Shown here: positions 19,591-27,859 of the stretch, piece after piece | Layout: each line of letters opens with the position of its first letter | How positions within the stretch are numbered: the first letter of the stretch is position 1 | From: Tissierellia bacterium | GTDB lineage: Bacteria > Bacillota > Clostridia > Tissierellales > Peptoniphilaceae | Assembly: GCA_012728755.1 (NCBI GenBank) | Contig: JAAYEL010000013.1 | Location: forward strand, 1-54,071 | DNA: 54,071 nt | Direction of reading: 5' to 3' | Translations under genes and position numbers: made by a program | The notes under the pieces: generated by a model | What the model saw: the letters and a program-made list of their open reading frames with translations, nothing else | Told to the model about the DNA's origin: nothing | Database searches by the model: none

Positions 19591-19620
19591 GGTAAGTAAG
19601 TAGCAACGCTACTACTCACC
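19591..19620 (-). promoter_or_regulatory. Inverted repeat between rpsB and tsf
   Basis: GGTAAGTAAGTAGC (19591-19604) and GCTACTACTCACC (19608-19620) form an imperfect stem around AAC. There is no T-run on the minus strand, so it is more likely an mRNA stabilising or processing hairpin than a terminator. Confidence 0.45.
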
Positions 19621-19644
19621 TACTGTTAAATCTTCTAAATAAAA

Positions 19645-20412
19645 TTATTCTTCTGTTTCTTCTACTTCTTCAACAACTTCTTCAGTAGTTTCTTCTACAA
19701 CTACTTCTTCAGTTTGATCTTCTAATTGTTCGCCTTGTCTACCTGCGATAATAGCATCAGCCATAGATGCAGTAATAAGTTTAACCGCTCTTATAGCATC
19801 GTCATTTCCAGGAATTGGATAGTCTAGTTCGTCTGGGTCTGTATTTGTATCACAAATACCAATTACTGGGATACCTAGTTTATGAGCTTCATTAACTGCG
19901 ATATATTCTTTCTTAGGATCTACAACAAACATAACATCTGGTAGTGAAGGCATATCTTTGATACCACCTAAATATTTTTCAAGTTTTTCAAGCTCTAATT
20001 CTAGCTTGATTACTTCTTTTTTAGGTAATACATCAAAAGTACCATCTTCAGACATAGTTTCGATTTCTCTTAATCTATTGATAGATTTTTTGATTGTGTT
20101 GTAGTTAGTCAACATACCACCCAACCATCTTTGGTTAACATAGTATTGACCACTTCTTTTTGCTTCTGATTCAATAGCATCTTGTGCTTGTTTTTTAGTA
20201 CCTACGAATAATGCAATACCATTATTTGCAGCTACATCTCTCATAGCTTCATAAGCTTCGTCTACTTTCTTTACAGTTTTTTGTAGGTCTATGATATAGA
20301 TACCATTTCTTTCTGTAAAGATAAATTTAGCCATTTTTGGGTTCCATCTTCTTGTTTGATGGCCAAAATGTACTCCTGCCTCTAATAAGGCTTTCATTGA
20401 AATTACTGACAT
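19645..20412 (-). CDS. rpsB: 30S ribosomal protein S2
   Basis: S2 is a large 30S protein needed for S1 binding and initiation. The 255-residue protein shows [19 protein letters not shown] at the start, FVGTKKQAQ, and the conserved [26 protein letters not shown] block near residue 190. It ends in a Glu/Thr/Val-rich acidic tail of about 25 residues, which varies among species. It is the first gene of the directon. Confidence 0.97.
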   Translation of the reverse strand: MSVISMKALLEAGVHFGHQTRRWNPKMAKFIFTERNGIYIIDLQKTVKKVDEAYEAMRDVAANNGIALFVGTKKQAQDAIESEAKRSGQYYVNQRWLGGMLTNYNTIKKSINRLREIETMSEDGTFDVLPKKEVIKLELELEKLEKYLGGIKDMPSLPDVMFVVDPKKEYIAVNEAHKLGIPVIGICDTNTDPDELDYPIPGNDDAIRAVKLITASMADAIIAGRQGEQLEDQTEEVVVEETTEEVVEEVEETEE

Positions 20413-20511
20413 ATTTTCCTCCGTGTTTTTCTTCCATCTTCTTCTATCACCAGACCATAACTTGTGTTAAGGCACACAGATGACAATCCAAAGATGTGTA
20501 ATTTTTTTACT
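20413..20511 (-). ncRNA. rpsB 5' leader, candidate S2 autoregulatory RNA
   Basis: The predicted transcript carries a 98-nt leader. On the minus strand ACACA (near 20499) can pair with TGTGT about 20 nt later, and a second purine-rich half (GGTGATAGAAGAAGATGG) precedes the GGAGGA ribosome site. Ribosomal protein operons starting with rpsB are often controlled by S2 binding such leaders. The fold is by eye only. Confidence 0.4.
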
Positions 20512-20516
20512 GATTA

Positions 20517-20545
20517 AGTATAACATAACTTCTTAGATTTAACAA
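20517..20545 (-). promoter_or_regulatory. Main promoter of the rpsB directon
   Basis: The minus strand reads TTGTTA (-35, 20540-20545), a 17-bp spacer and TATACT (-10, 20517-20522). Predicted start of transcription is near 20510. This is one of the cleanest sigma-A-type promoters in the window. Confidence 0.8.
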
Positions 20546-21001
20546 GTAGTTACCTCATCAAAATCCTTGGTTTTCATTGATATTATAACACATTATCGTT
20601 ACATTATAGCTGTATTTTAAAATATAAGTACATTTTGATTAATATTCATGGATGTTAGACGTTTGTTAAAATAACAAAAAATGTAAAAACTCTTACACTT
20701 TACATAAAGCCGTTTTATATTTTATGATTTATTTGAATTAAATTTATAGAATATATCCTTAGCATTTATATAACACGGGCATTTCACTCGTTCTTGATGA
20801 ATATATTAAATTTTCTTTAAATTTAAACATATTTTTACAATGTTTTTTTATGCGATGTTTATTCAGTTATCAAAGTGCTAATTGATTAAATTTTCAGTAG
20901 TTTTGATGTTTTATCCAAATGTAAAAATTAATATTATACTGGTATTGCTGAATATTGCATTTCATCATTATTCATCTAAAGGTTTCTTTTTTTTCGAAAA
21001 A
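20546..21001. other. AT-rich divergent intergenic region
   Basis: About 450 bp of very AT-rich DNA separate the rpsB promoter from the subtilase promoter. I see one possible extra minus-strand -10 with extended TG (TATAAT, 20582-20587) and a small inverted repeat, TTTGTTA...TAACAAA, near 20660. No gene or RNA can be supported; an in-frame upstream extension of the subtilase frame crosses part of it but lacks a ribosome site. Confidence 0.5.
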
Positions 21002-21010
21002 TGCTATACT
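21002..21010 (+). promoter_or_regulatory. Extended -10 promoter of the subtilase gene
   Basis: TGCTATACT gives an extended -10 (TATACT at 21005-21010). The -35 region (20982-20987) is poor. Transcription would start close to the AGGAGG site at 21021-21026, leaving a very short leader. Confidence 0.55.
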
Positions 21011-21031
21011 GAATTCATTAAGGAGGTAGGT

Positions 21032-24000
21032 ATGAAGAAATTAAGAAAAATACTAGCGATAACACTGGCATTAGTGTTATTGGTGCCATCAATGGCATTT
21101 GGTACGAACGACACATCTCAAGGTGTTAAACCTGTGGATGTAACCCAAAAAACTCTTGAAAGATTTAAGAATAAAGAAATCGATTTAAGTAGTTTAACTA
21201 AAAACACGTTAGAAGTTAAAGAAGAAGATGAAAGCGAAGAAGTTCGTGTTATCATCGAAACTGACGCAACACCATCTTTAGAAGGTGGCAGCGCAACTTC
21301 AGTTGACGCAAAAAATAACACTGTTATCGATGCGATAAGACAAAGCGGTGTTACATTAGAACCATTGAATAAATTTAATACTACATTCTCTGGATTCTCA
21401 ACTGTTGTATTAAGATCACAAATTCCAAGTATTGAAAAATTAAATGGAGTTTCTGGTGTTTATATAGCAGAAAAATATGTTCTTGAAGAAGTTACTCCTA
21501 ATATGGAATCTTCTCATGAATTAATCGCAAACAGACAAGTTTGGGAAAACCTTGGTTATAAAGGTGAAGGCACTGTTGTAGCGGTACTTGATACTGGTAT
21601 CGACCACACTCACAAGGATATGGTTCTTACATCTACAGAAACTGCTAAACTTTCTAAAACAACTGTTGAAGAAACATTAGCAGCTAATCCAGAAATAGCT
21701 GGATCATTCTTGACAGATAAAGTTCCTTATGCTTATAACTACTTTGATAACTCTCAATCTGGAATCGACATGGGAGCAGATCCAAGCATGCACGGTATGC
21801 ACGTAGCTGGTACTATCGGAGCTAACGGCCCTACTGATGATGCACCTGGAGTTTCTGTTACTGGTGTAGCTCCTGAAACGCAATTATTGAACATGAAAGT
21901 ATTTGGAAACGACGCTATGTATTCAACTACTTATTCAGACATTTATATGAAAGCTATCGAAGATGCTATAAAACTTAAAGCTGATGTTGTTAACATGAGT
22001 TTAGGTTCAATAGCTGGTACAAACTATGCTGACGATCCATTAAACAGATCTGTTACTAATGCAGTAAGAAATGGTATCGACTTAGCAATCTCTGCTGGTA
22101 ACTCAGCTTATACATTCTACGGAAACGCTGCAAACTATGGTTTACCATACGCAGTTGACCCTGACTTTGGTGTTACAGGTAGCCCTGGTGTAGCTACTGA
22201 TTCTATGTCAGTTGCTTCTTACGAAAACATTGCTACTTTAAGTTCTACAATCGAATTCGATTTAGTTAAAGAAGGCGTTACTACTCGTGAGACTGCTACT
22301 TATGCTACTACTTCTCCACTAAGCCCTGTTGGATTAACTGGTGAATATATACTTGTAGGTAAAGGAAGACAAGCTGACTTTGATGCTATAACTGAAGCTG
22401 GTGAGACAGTTGAAGGTAAGATCGTTCTTATTGAAAGAGGAGAAACATTTACTGAAACTCAAAAGAGATCACAAGACGCAGGAGCTTTAGCACAAATCGT
22501 TTACAACAACGCTCGTCCTGATGCAGAAGTATTAGTAAACATGGCAACTAACCCTGGACAAACACTTCCATCATTAAGTATAGGACGTGCTGCAGGTCTT
22601 AAATTAGTAGAAAATGAAGTAAAAGTATTAACAGTTACTGATAATAAAGTTACTACGCCAAACCCTAACTATGGTTTAATGAGTGACTTTACATCAAGAG
22701 GACCAACTCCACACATGGAAATGAAACCAGAAATCTCTGCTCCAGGTGGACAAATTTACTCAACATTAAATAATGATAAATATGGCGTTATGAGTGGTAC
22801 AAGTATGGCTGCTCCTCACGTAGCAGGTGGTTTTGCACTTGTAAGACAATATTTAAGAGATGATGCAAGATTCTCAAGCTTAAGTGCTGAAGAACAAACA
22901 AGATTAGCTAAAGTTCTTTTAATGAACTCAGCTGATATCTTACAAGATCCTGATGAACAAGTTCCATATGCAGTAAGAGAACAAGGTGCTGGTGGTATGA
23001 ACTTAGCAAGAGCTACTTCCCTACCAATGACAGCTACTAACCCTGCAACTGGTTTATCTAAGTATGAATTAGGATCATTAGATTCAAAACAATTTACTAT
23101 TCCAGTTGAATTAAAGAACTTAACAGATAGAGAACTTACTTACACTGTTGATATGACATTAGTAAAAGACTTCTTAACTCAAGGCTACAACACTATGACT
23201 GAAACATTCGTAAATCATAGTTTTGAACCATTCGAAGTAGTAGTTGGACCTAATGCTACAACTACAGTACAAGTTCCTGTTGATTTTACATTAGATGATA
23301 TTGAAAACCAATTCGTTGACGGTTGGATTCAATTCAAGAGTGATGTAGAAACTGAAGTAAATGTTCCTTTCATAGGATTTGTTGGTAATTGGACTCAACC
23401 AAGAGCATTAGATACTATGAGATTTGGTGAAGGTCATGGACAAGATCAAAAATCTTATATTGGATTATCTGGACTATGGTTTACTCCATTAAGTGGTGGT
23501 ATAGACTACTTCTCAGACACTAAAGCAGCTATCTCACCTAATACAATCTACGGATTGATATTCGGTACAGCTAAAGCAACTCCAGTATTTACTTACTTAA
23601 GAAATATGAAGTCACTAAATACTAATATAGAAGATGAAGAAGGCAACTTAGTTGCTATGGTAAACAAAAAATCACACTTAACTAAGAGTTATACTAATGG
23701 TGGAAGAAACTATCCATATACTATCGCTCAAGATACACAATGGAATGGTACTGCTAGAGGTAGAGTAGTTGAAGATGGCAAATACTACATGGTATTTGAA
23801 GCAACTCCTTGGACTGCAGAAACTCCACAAGAAGTTAAAGTACCACTATACGTTGATACTTCTCTTCCAGTAATTCATAGTGTTAAATCACTAGATGGAA
23901 AATTAGAAATCAATGCAACAGACGAAACTACTGGCGTAAGCCAAATCATGGTATCTATAAAAGATACTCAAGATGATACTTTCGAAGCAGAAGATGTTGT

Positions 24001-25399
24001 AGTTAGCTCATCTGATGAAGGCGTAAAGAATGGTGATGTTTATACAGTAGACGTTACATCACAAACTGATGGATTAACTCCTGAGCAAATGGTTACAAAA
24101 GAATTTACAGTAACAGTATTAGACCACGCTATGAATATGGCTTCTGGTTCTGTAAACGGTCACTATTCAGCTCAAGAAATTCCTTGGTTATATGTTACTA
24201 CACCTTCAATTCTAGAAATGTACAAAGTTAATACTAAGCAAATGTCAGGTTACCTAATTGATAAAGAGCTTTCAACAGTTACTTATTCAAATAATGGTGG
24301 CGAAGAAACTGAATTAGAATTAACTCCTGCTACAAGATTAGCTGTAACCCCTGAAGATCCTAATACTTCTTATGGAGATGGATGGAGATTCTCAACTGAA
24401 GTTACTTTAGATGAAGGATATAACTTACTAAAAGTATTTGCTAAAGCAAATAGTAACAACGATAAACAAACAACTGTATCAAGAGAACTTTGGGTAGATA
24501 CTATTCTTCCTACAGTAACTCTAGATGATTATACAAAAGAAGCTGCTAAAGGAACTATGGCTCAAGTTACATTAACAGTAACAGAACAACTTCCATACTT
24601 CGAAGTTAGAGCAAATGGCGAATTAGCTTACACTTATGATGAATACTCTACATTTAGAGGAGATCAAACTGGCGACTTTACAGCAACATTTGAAGTACCA
24701 GTATATGAAGAAGGCGAATATCCAGTTACACTAGAAATAACTGATGGTGTTGGAAATAAAGCTGAAAATGTATATTTCGTTATAAATGAAGTTATAGAAG
24801 AACCACAACCAGAACCAGTTACAGGTTATGCTGGTGGTACATTAAACGTAAGACAAGAACCTAATACAACAAGCGCGATTATTGGTACTATAAAAGCTGG
24901 TAGCGAAGTTACTGGTACAGTAGAACCAAACTCTCCAAGCTGGTTAAAGATTGATTTTAATGGTCAAGTTGGATACGTTTATAAACCTCTTGTTAAAGAA
25001 GGTGGAGAAACTCAATATAAGGGATATACAACTGCATCAGCTAATGTTAGAGCTGAAGCTAGTGGAACAAGTGCCCTACTAGGTTCATTAAGAAAAGGAA
25101 CTGAAGTAACTGGTACTGTTGATCCAAGAACACCAAGTTGGGTTAAATTTGACTTTAATGGTCAAACAGGTTATGTATACAAAGCACTTCTTTCAGAAGA
25201 AGCACCTGCTACTACAATTACAGGAACAGTTTCTAGTACTACAAACGTTCGTTCAAATCCAAGCACTTCAGGTACAGTTCTAGGTTCTATGAGAACAGGA
25301 ACTACAGTAACTGGTAAAGTTTCAGCTGAAAACAGCAACTGGTTAGAAGTAACATATAATGGTCAAACATCATATATTTGGAGAGCTTTTGTAAAATAA
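21032..25399 (+). CDS. Secreted subtilisin-like (S8) protease with three SH3b repeats
   Basis: This is a large cell-surface serine protease resembling lactocepin / C5a-peptidase-type subtilases. The 1455 residues run: signal peptide (1-24, KKLRK then a hydrophobic core), propeptide-like region (about 70-150), catalytic domain with Asp187 (VLDTGID), His254 (HGMHVAG), oxyanion Asn357 (SAGN) and Ser591 (SGTSMAAPHVAGG), a PA domain inserted at about 415-540, several beta-rich Fn3-like domains (650-1260), and three SH3b repeats of about 65 residues (1264-1328, 1329-1394, 1395-1455). There is no LPxTG anchor; the SH3b repeats probably hold it on the wall. The ATG at 21032 is chosen for its AGGAGG and signal peptide; the frame extends 50 codons upstream without support. 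It is monocistronic. Confidence 0.93.
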   Translation: MKKLRKILAITLALVLLVPSMAFGTNDTSQGVKPVDVTQKTLERFKNKEIDLSSLTKNTLEVKEEDESEEVRVIIETDATPSLEGGSATSVDAKNNTVIDAIRQSGVTLEPLNKFNTTFSGFSTVVLRSQIPSIEKLNGVSGVYIAEKYVLEEVTPNMESSHELIANRQVWENLGYKGEGTVVAVLDTGIDHTHKDMVLTSTETAKLSKTTVEETLAANPEIAGSFLTDKVPYAYNYFDNSQSGIDMGADPSMHGMHVAGTIGANGPTDDAPGVSVTGVAPETQLLNMKVFGNDAMYSTTYSDIYMKAIEDAIKLKADVVNMSLGSIAGTNYADDPLNRSVTNAVRNGIDLAISAGNSAYTFYGNAANYGLPYAVDPDFGVTGSPGVATDSMSVASYENIATLSSTIEFDLVKEGVTTRETATYATTSPLSPVGLTGEYILVGKGRQADFDAITEAGETVEGKIVLIERGETFTETQKRSQDAGALAQIVYNNARPDAEVLVNMATNPGQTLPSLSIGRAAGLKLVENEVKVLTVTDNKVTTPNPNYGLMSDFTSRGPTPHMEMKPEISAPGGQIYSTLNNDKYGVMSGTSMAAPHVAGGFALVRQYLRDDARFSSLSAEEQTRLAKVLLMNSADILQDPDEQVPYAVREQGAGGMNLARATSLPMTATNPATGLSKYELGSLDSKQFTIPVELKNLTDRELTYTVDMTLVKDFLTQGYNTMTETFVNHSFEPFEVVVGPNATTTVQVPVDFTLDDIENQFVDGWIQFKSDVETEVNVPFIGFVGNWTQPRALDTMRFGEGHGQDQKSYIGLSGLWFTPLSGGIDYFSDTKAAISPNTIYGLIFGTAKATPVFTYLRNMKSLNTNIEDEEGNLVAMVNKKSHLTKSYTNGGRNYPYTIAQDTQWNGTARGRVVEDGKYYMVFEATPWTAETPQEVKVPLYVDTSLPVIHSVKSLDGKLEINATDETTGVSQIMVSIKDTQDDTFEAEDVVVSSSDEGVKNGDVYTVDVTSQTDGLTPEQMVTKEFTVTVLDHAMNMASGSVNGHYSAQEIPWLYVTTPSILEMYKVNTKQMSGYLIDKELSTVTYSNNGGEETELELTPATRLAVTPEDPNTSYGDGWRFSTEVTLDEGYNLLKVFAKANSNNDKQTTVSRELWVDTILPTVTLDDYTKEAAKGTMAQVTLTVTEQLPYFEVRANGELAYTYDEYSTFRGDQTGDFTATFEVPVYEEGEYPVTLEITDGVGNKAENVYFVINEVIEEPQPEPVTGYAGGTLNVRQEPNTTSAIIGTIKAGSEVTGTVEPNSPSWLKIDFNGQVGYVYKPLVKEGGETQYKGYTTASANVRAEASGTSALLGSLRKGTEVTGTVDPRTPSWVKFDFNGQTGYVYKALLSEEAPATTITGTVSSTTNVRSNPSTSGTVLGSMRTGTTVTGKVSAENSNWLEVTYNGQTSYIWRAFVK

Positions 25400-25418
25400 G
25401 CTTAAACATAAACTAAAT

Positions 25419-25456
25419 AAAACGACTTACTTGTAAAAGTAAGTCGTTTTTTATTG
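25419..25456 (+). terminator. Terminator of the subtilase gene
   Basis: A 12-bp perfect stem, AAAACGACTTAC (25419-25430) with GTAAGTCGTTTT (25439-25450), is followed by TTATT. It is the strongest terminator in the window and may also act on the opposite strand. Confidence 0.9.
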
Positions 25457-25468
25457 ATTGTTTTCTAT

Positions 25469-25491
25469 AAAAAAAGACACCATACGGTGCC
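25469..25491 (-). terminator. Terminator of the P1-peptidase gene
   Basis: GGCACC and GGTGTC (minus strand, 25476-25491) pair with one G-U wobble, followed by seven Ts. It lies just past the peptidase stop codon. The wobble would be an A-C mismatch on the plus strand, so it serves the minus strand. Confidence 0.75.
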
Positions 25492-25497
25492 TTTTTA

Positions 25498-26445
25498 TCA
25501 TTTAATGTCTTTATATGCTAAGTATCCATGCATGCTATTAGCACTTTTTACAGCATCTACAATTGCTTTTTCCATTGTCTCAACCGCAAGTGCAAGTAAT
25601 AAATCAAAATTCTCGCATTCTAATTTGTTAGTCCCTAGAGCAAATATCGTATCCCCATCACTCATAGTGTGAACTGGTCTAATTGCTTTAGCATAAGCAT
25701 TATGACCTATTTGAGCTAATTTATTAGCCATTGGTTTTGTTAGCTTAGCATTAGTTGCTATAACTCCAATAGTTGTATTAGTATTTGTAAAACCTATATT
25801 CGTTGATTTTAATACATCTAAAGAGTTAAATAATGTCTTTGTTTCTCTATCATAAGGACCAGTTAATTGAGTCTCTGCCTCGTATATATCTCCTAAAGCA
25901 TTGACTACCACAAGTGCTGATACAACAAGATCTCCATGACGTACACTATTACTTCCTAAACCTGACTTTATAGCTTTATCCCAACCCATTGTCTTAGAAC
26001 ATGTAGCTCCTAATCCAGCTCCCACACAACCTCTTTGTATCTGGTCTATATTTGCGTTTTTAGCAGCATCATATCCCATTTGACCATTTGGTCGCTTGCC
26101 AGGGTCAAGGCTGTTTAAATCGTAAATAACGGCTTGTGAGACTACTGGAACAAGTGCAAATGGTGTTTGAAATCCAATATTGTTTTCTTCTAAAAATCTC
26201 ATCACCCCAGATGATGCATCTAAACCATATGCAGATCCTCCAGATAAAACAATCGCGTGAACTCTATCCACTAATTTTTCACTTTGCATTAAATCTGTTT
26301 CCCTAGTACCAGGAGCACTCCCCCTTACATCAACTCCAGGTGTAGCACCATCTTCACATATGATAACACTAACTCCTTTTCCCATATCTAAATCATGGAA
26401 ATGACCTACTTTTATACCTTCAACATCTGTCAAATAATTTTTCAT
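25498..26445 (-). CDS. P1-family (S58, DmpA/NylC-like) N-terminal nucleophile hydrolase
   Basis: The family includes aminopeptidases (DmpA, BapA) and oligomer hydrolases (NylC) that activate by cutting themselves before a Ser or Thr. The 315-residue protein has VEGIKVGHFHD near the start, VLSGGSAYGLDASSG (66-80), and NTNTTIGVIATNA (221-233), where Asn223-Thr224 is the likely self-cleavage site, plus HTMSDGDTIFAL near 260. The natural substrate is not known from sequence. The ATG at 26445 has GAGG 5 nt upstream; an extension of nine codons would overlap the upstream lipoprotein gene. The two genes probably share a transcript. Confidence 0.85.
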   Translation of the reverse strand: MKNYLTDVEGIKVGHFHDLDMGKGVSVIICEDGATPGVDVRGSAPGTRETDLMQSEKLVDRVHAIVLSGGSAYGLDASSGVMRFLEENNIGFQTPFALVPVVSQAVIYDLNSLDPGKRPNGQMGYDAAKNANIDQIQRGCVGAGLGATCSKTMGWDKAIKSGLGSNSVRHGDLVVSALVVVNALGDIYEAETQLTGPYDRETKTLFNSLDVLKSTNIGFTNTNTTIGVIATNAKLTKPMANKLAQIGHNAYAKAIRPVHTMSDGDTIFALGTNKLECENFDLLLALAVETMEKAIVDAVKSANSMHGYLAYKDIK

Positions 26446-26455
26446 ATATACCTCA

Positions 26456-27394
26456 TCACATTGGTAGACCAAAGTAAATTATTGGAACATCAAATTCATC
26501 ACAGTATTGGATAACAATTGATTCTTTACCAATCCCACTACCTGCCAAATCTAGCAAGTGATATCCACCAATAAATGGCGCTTGATTTTCTACAGTTCCT
26601 GCTGGGTACTTCTTAAAATCTACAATCTTATATTTAAATCCATTACCTTCGTTATCGCTAACTGTCACAACACTACCTAAATCCAAATGTTGAACTCCAT
26701 TAAAATTATAAGTATGTCCTGCAAAATAAGTAATCTCGCTATCATTTGGGTGAAATTTTGTCACCGTTGAGATTATATTACCAGCATCAATATACCTTTG
26801 TGTTCTTTCAGCATCATAATTATCTATACCAATATCTAAAAAAGGTACATTTGCATCACCATGATATAGATGATTTGGTAAATACTTTGGCTTTTTATCT
26901 TCAACTGGTTTTTCAACCACAACTTCTTCTGGTTCTTCCTTTGGTTTATCAGGATCCTCTTTCTCAACAACTGGCTTTTCTATAGGTTTCTCAACTGGTT
27001 TTTCAACCACAACTTCTTTTGGTTTTTCAGGCTTAACTTCCGGTTTTTCTTCTATAGTCTTATCATCTTTTTGATCATCTTCAATGTTATCTTTACTGTC
27101 TTTGTCATCTTCAGTGTTTACTTCAGGCTTTTTATCCTCATTCTTTACTTCTTCAACTTTTGGTTCTTCTACCTTTACATCCACTTCAGGTTTTGTTTCT
27201 GTTAAATCATCTTGTTCTTTCTTATCTTCACTCTTTGAAGGATTTGTATCTATAAAGTTATTCTCGTTCGAATTACTCACATAAGGAGTATCTCGATGTT
27301 CAACTTTTATCTCAACTTTTTTAGGTTCTTCTTTTGTAGGTGCACATCCTGTAAATGCTATTAACATCATCAAAAAAATTATCAGTTTTTTCAT
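26456..27394 (-). CDS. Lipoprotein with charged linker and sortase-like C-terminal domain
   Basis: This is a predicted membrane-anchored lipoprotein: the signal peptide ends in FTGC with lipid-attached Cys17. Residues 20-170 are a Glu/Lys/Pro/Val/Asp-rich linker with repeats such as VVVEKPVEKP. The C-terminal part (171-312) resembles the sortase fold: FAGHTYNFNGVQHL places His227 and IVIQYC places Cys298 as the sortase His and Cys would be, with GSVVTVSDNEG...YKIVDF between. The third sortase residue, an Arg after the Cys, is not found. Typical sortases are not lipoproteins, so its activity is uncertain. It has its own strong promoter and lies 10 bp before the P1-peptidase gene. Confidence 0.7.
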   Translation of the reverse strand: MKKLIIFLMMLIAFTGCAPTKEEPKKVEIKVEHRDTPYVSNSNENNFIDTNPSKSEDKKEQDDLTETKPEVDVKVEEPKVEEVKNEDKKPEVNTEDDKDSKDNIEDDQKDDKTIEEKPEVKPEKPKEVVVEKPVEKPIEKPVVEKEDPDKPKEEPEEVVVEKPVEDKKPKYLPNHLYHGDANVPFLDIGIDNYDAERTQRYIDAGNIISTVTKFHPNDSEITYFAGHTYNFNGVQHLDLGSVVTVSDNEGNGFKYKIVDFKKYPAGTVENQAPFIGGYHLLDLAGSGIGKESIVIQYCDEFDVPIIYFGLPM

Positions 27395-27494
27395 CTTTTA
27401 CTCCTTTCTATAAACTTCAATGTATTCATAATATACTTACCCTATAACATCTTTATTGATAAAATAGTTAAAATATTGTTTTCATATTATCTTT

Positions 27495-27523
27495 ATCATA
27501 TTATGTTTAGAAGTAAATGTCAA
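27495..27523 (-). promoter_or_regulatory. Promoter of the lipoprotein / P1-peptidase operon
   Basis: The minus strand reads a perfect TTGACA (-35, 27518-27523), a 17-bp spacer and TATGAT (-10, 27495-27500). Transcription would start near 27488 and leave a leader of about 94 nt. Because it lies downstream of the small-RNA terminator, the RNA upstream is a separate unit. Confidence 0.8.
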
Positions 27524-27601
27524 TTACAGGAAGGTTACAATTTCAACGATAAATTAATTATTTTGTTACCTTTTAGACTTTAATGTACATAAATGTGCAA
27601 T

Positions 27602-27630
27602 AAAAAAAGACCTCGTTTAACGAAGTCTTT
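27602..27630 (-). terminator. Terminator of the small RNA
   Basis: AAGACTTCG and CGAGGTCTT (minus strand) pair around TTAAA (27606-27630) with one G-U wobble, followed by seven Ts (27602-27608). The wobble fixes the strand. Confidence 0.85.
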
Positions 27631-27806
27631 AGATGCAAATAATATATTTATATAGTCAATCTTTAAAAGGGATGTGATTGATTGAATTTATATTATATTA
27701 GTATTTTTAGAATGGAAGGAGAATACAACATAGTATATAGCTAGTATATTATTTGCTTGCATTGTTGGTTTTTAAAAACCTTGAAAATCCTTATTCCAAT
27801 GCAACC
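27602..27806 (-). ncRNA. Unassigned structured small RNA of about 205 nt
   Basis: A complete transcription unit with no open reading frame. It has a strong promoter, a predicted start at 27802-27806, and a terminator at 27602-27630. By eye the RNA folds as: a 5' hairpin (CAATGCAA 27797-27804 with TTGCATTG 27757-27764), enclosing an inner palindrome (GGTTTTTAAAAACC 27767-27780); a 12-bp perfect closing stem (27745-27756 with 27635-27646); inside it two short hairpins whose loops carry pyrimidine-rich CTCCTTCC and ATCCCTTTT; then the terminator. C-rich loops of this kind are used by Gram-positive small RNAs to bind Shine-Dalgarno sequences. I recognise no known family; a 6S variant or a cis-acting leader is less likely. 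Confidence 0.7.
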
Positions 27807-27808
27807 TT

Positions 27809-27837
27809 ATTATATAATAAAAGACTAAGTTTTGCAA
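27809..27837 (-). promoter_or_regulatory. Promoter of the small RNA
   Basis: The minus strand reads TTGCAA (-35, 27832-27837), a 17-bp spacer and a perfect TATAAT (-10, 27809-27814). It lies in the 53-bp gap after the YtxG-like gene. Confidence 0.8.
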
Positions 27838-27859
27838 TAACTTAGCCCTTTTTATATTA

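Noticed and set aside
20882-21031. A 50-residue N-terminal extension of the subtilase
   Set aside because: No ribosome site, and the ATG at 21032 has AGGAGG and a proper signal peptide directly after it.
27602-27806. Riboswitch or attenuator leader of the lipoprotein gene
   Set aside because: A perfect TTGACA promoter with a 17-bp spacer lies between its terminator and the gene, and no alternative antiterminator pairing was seen.
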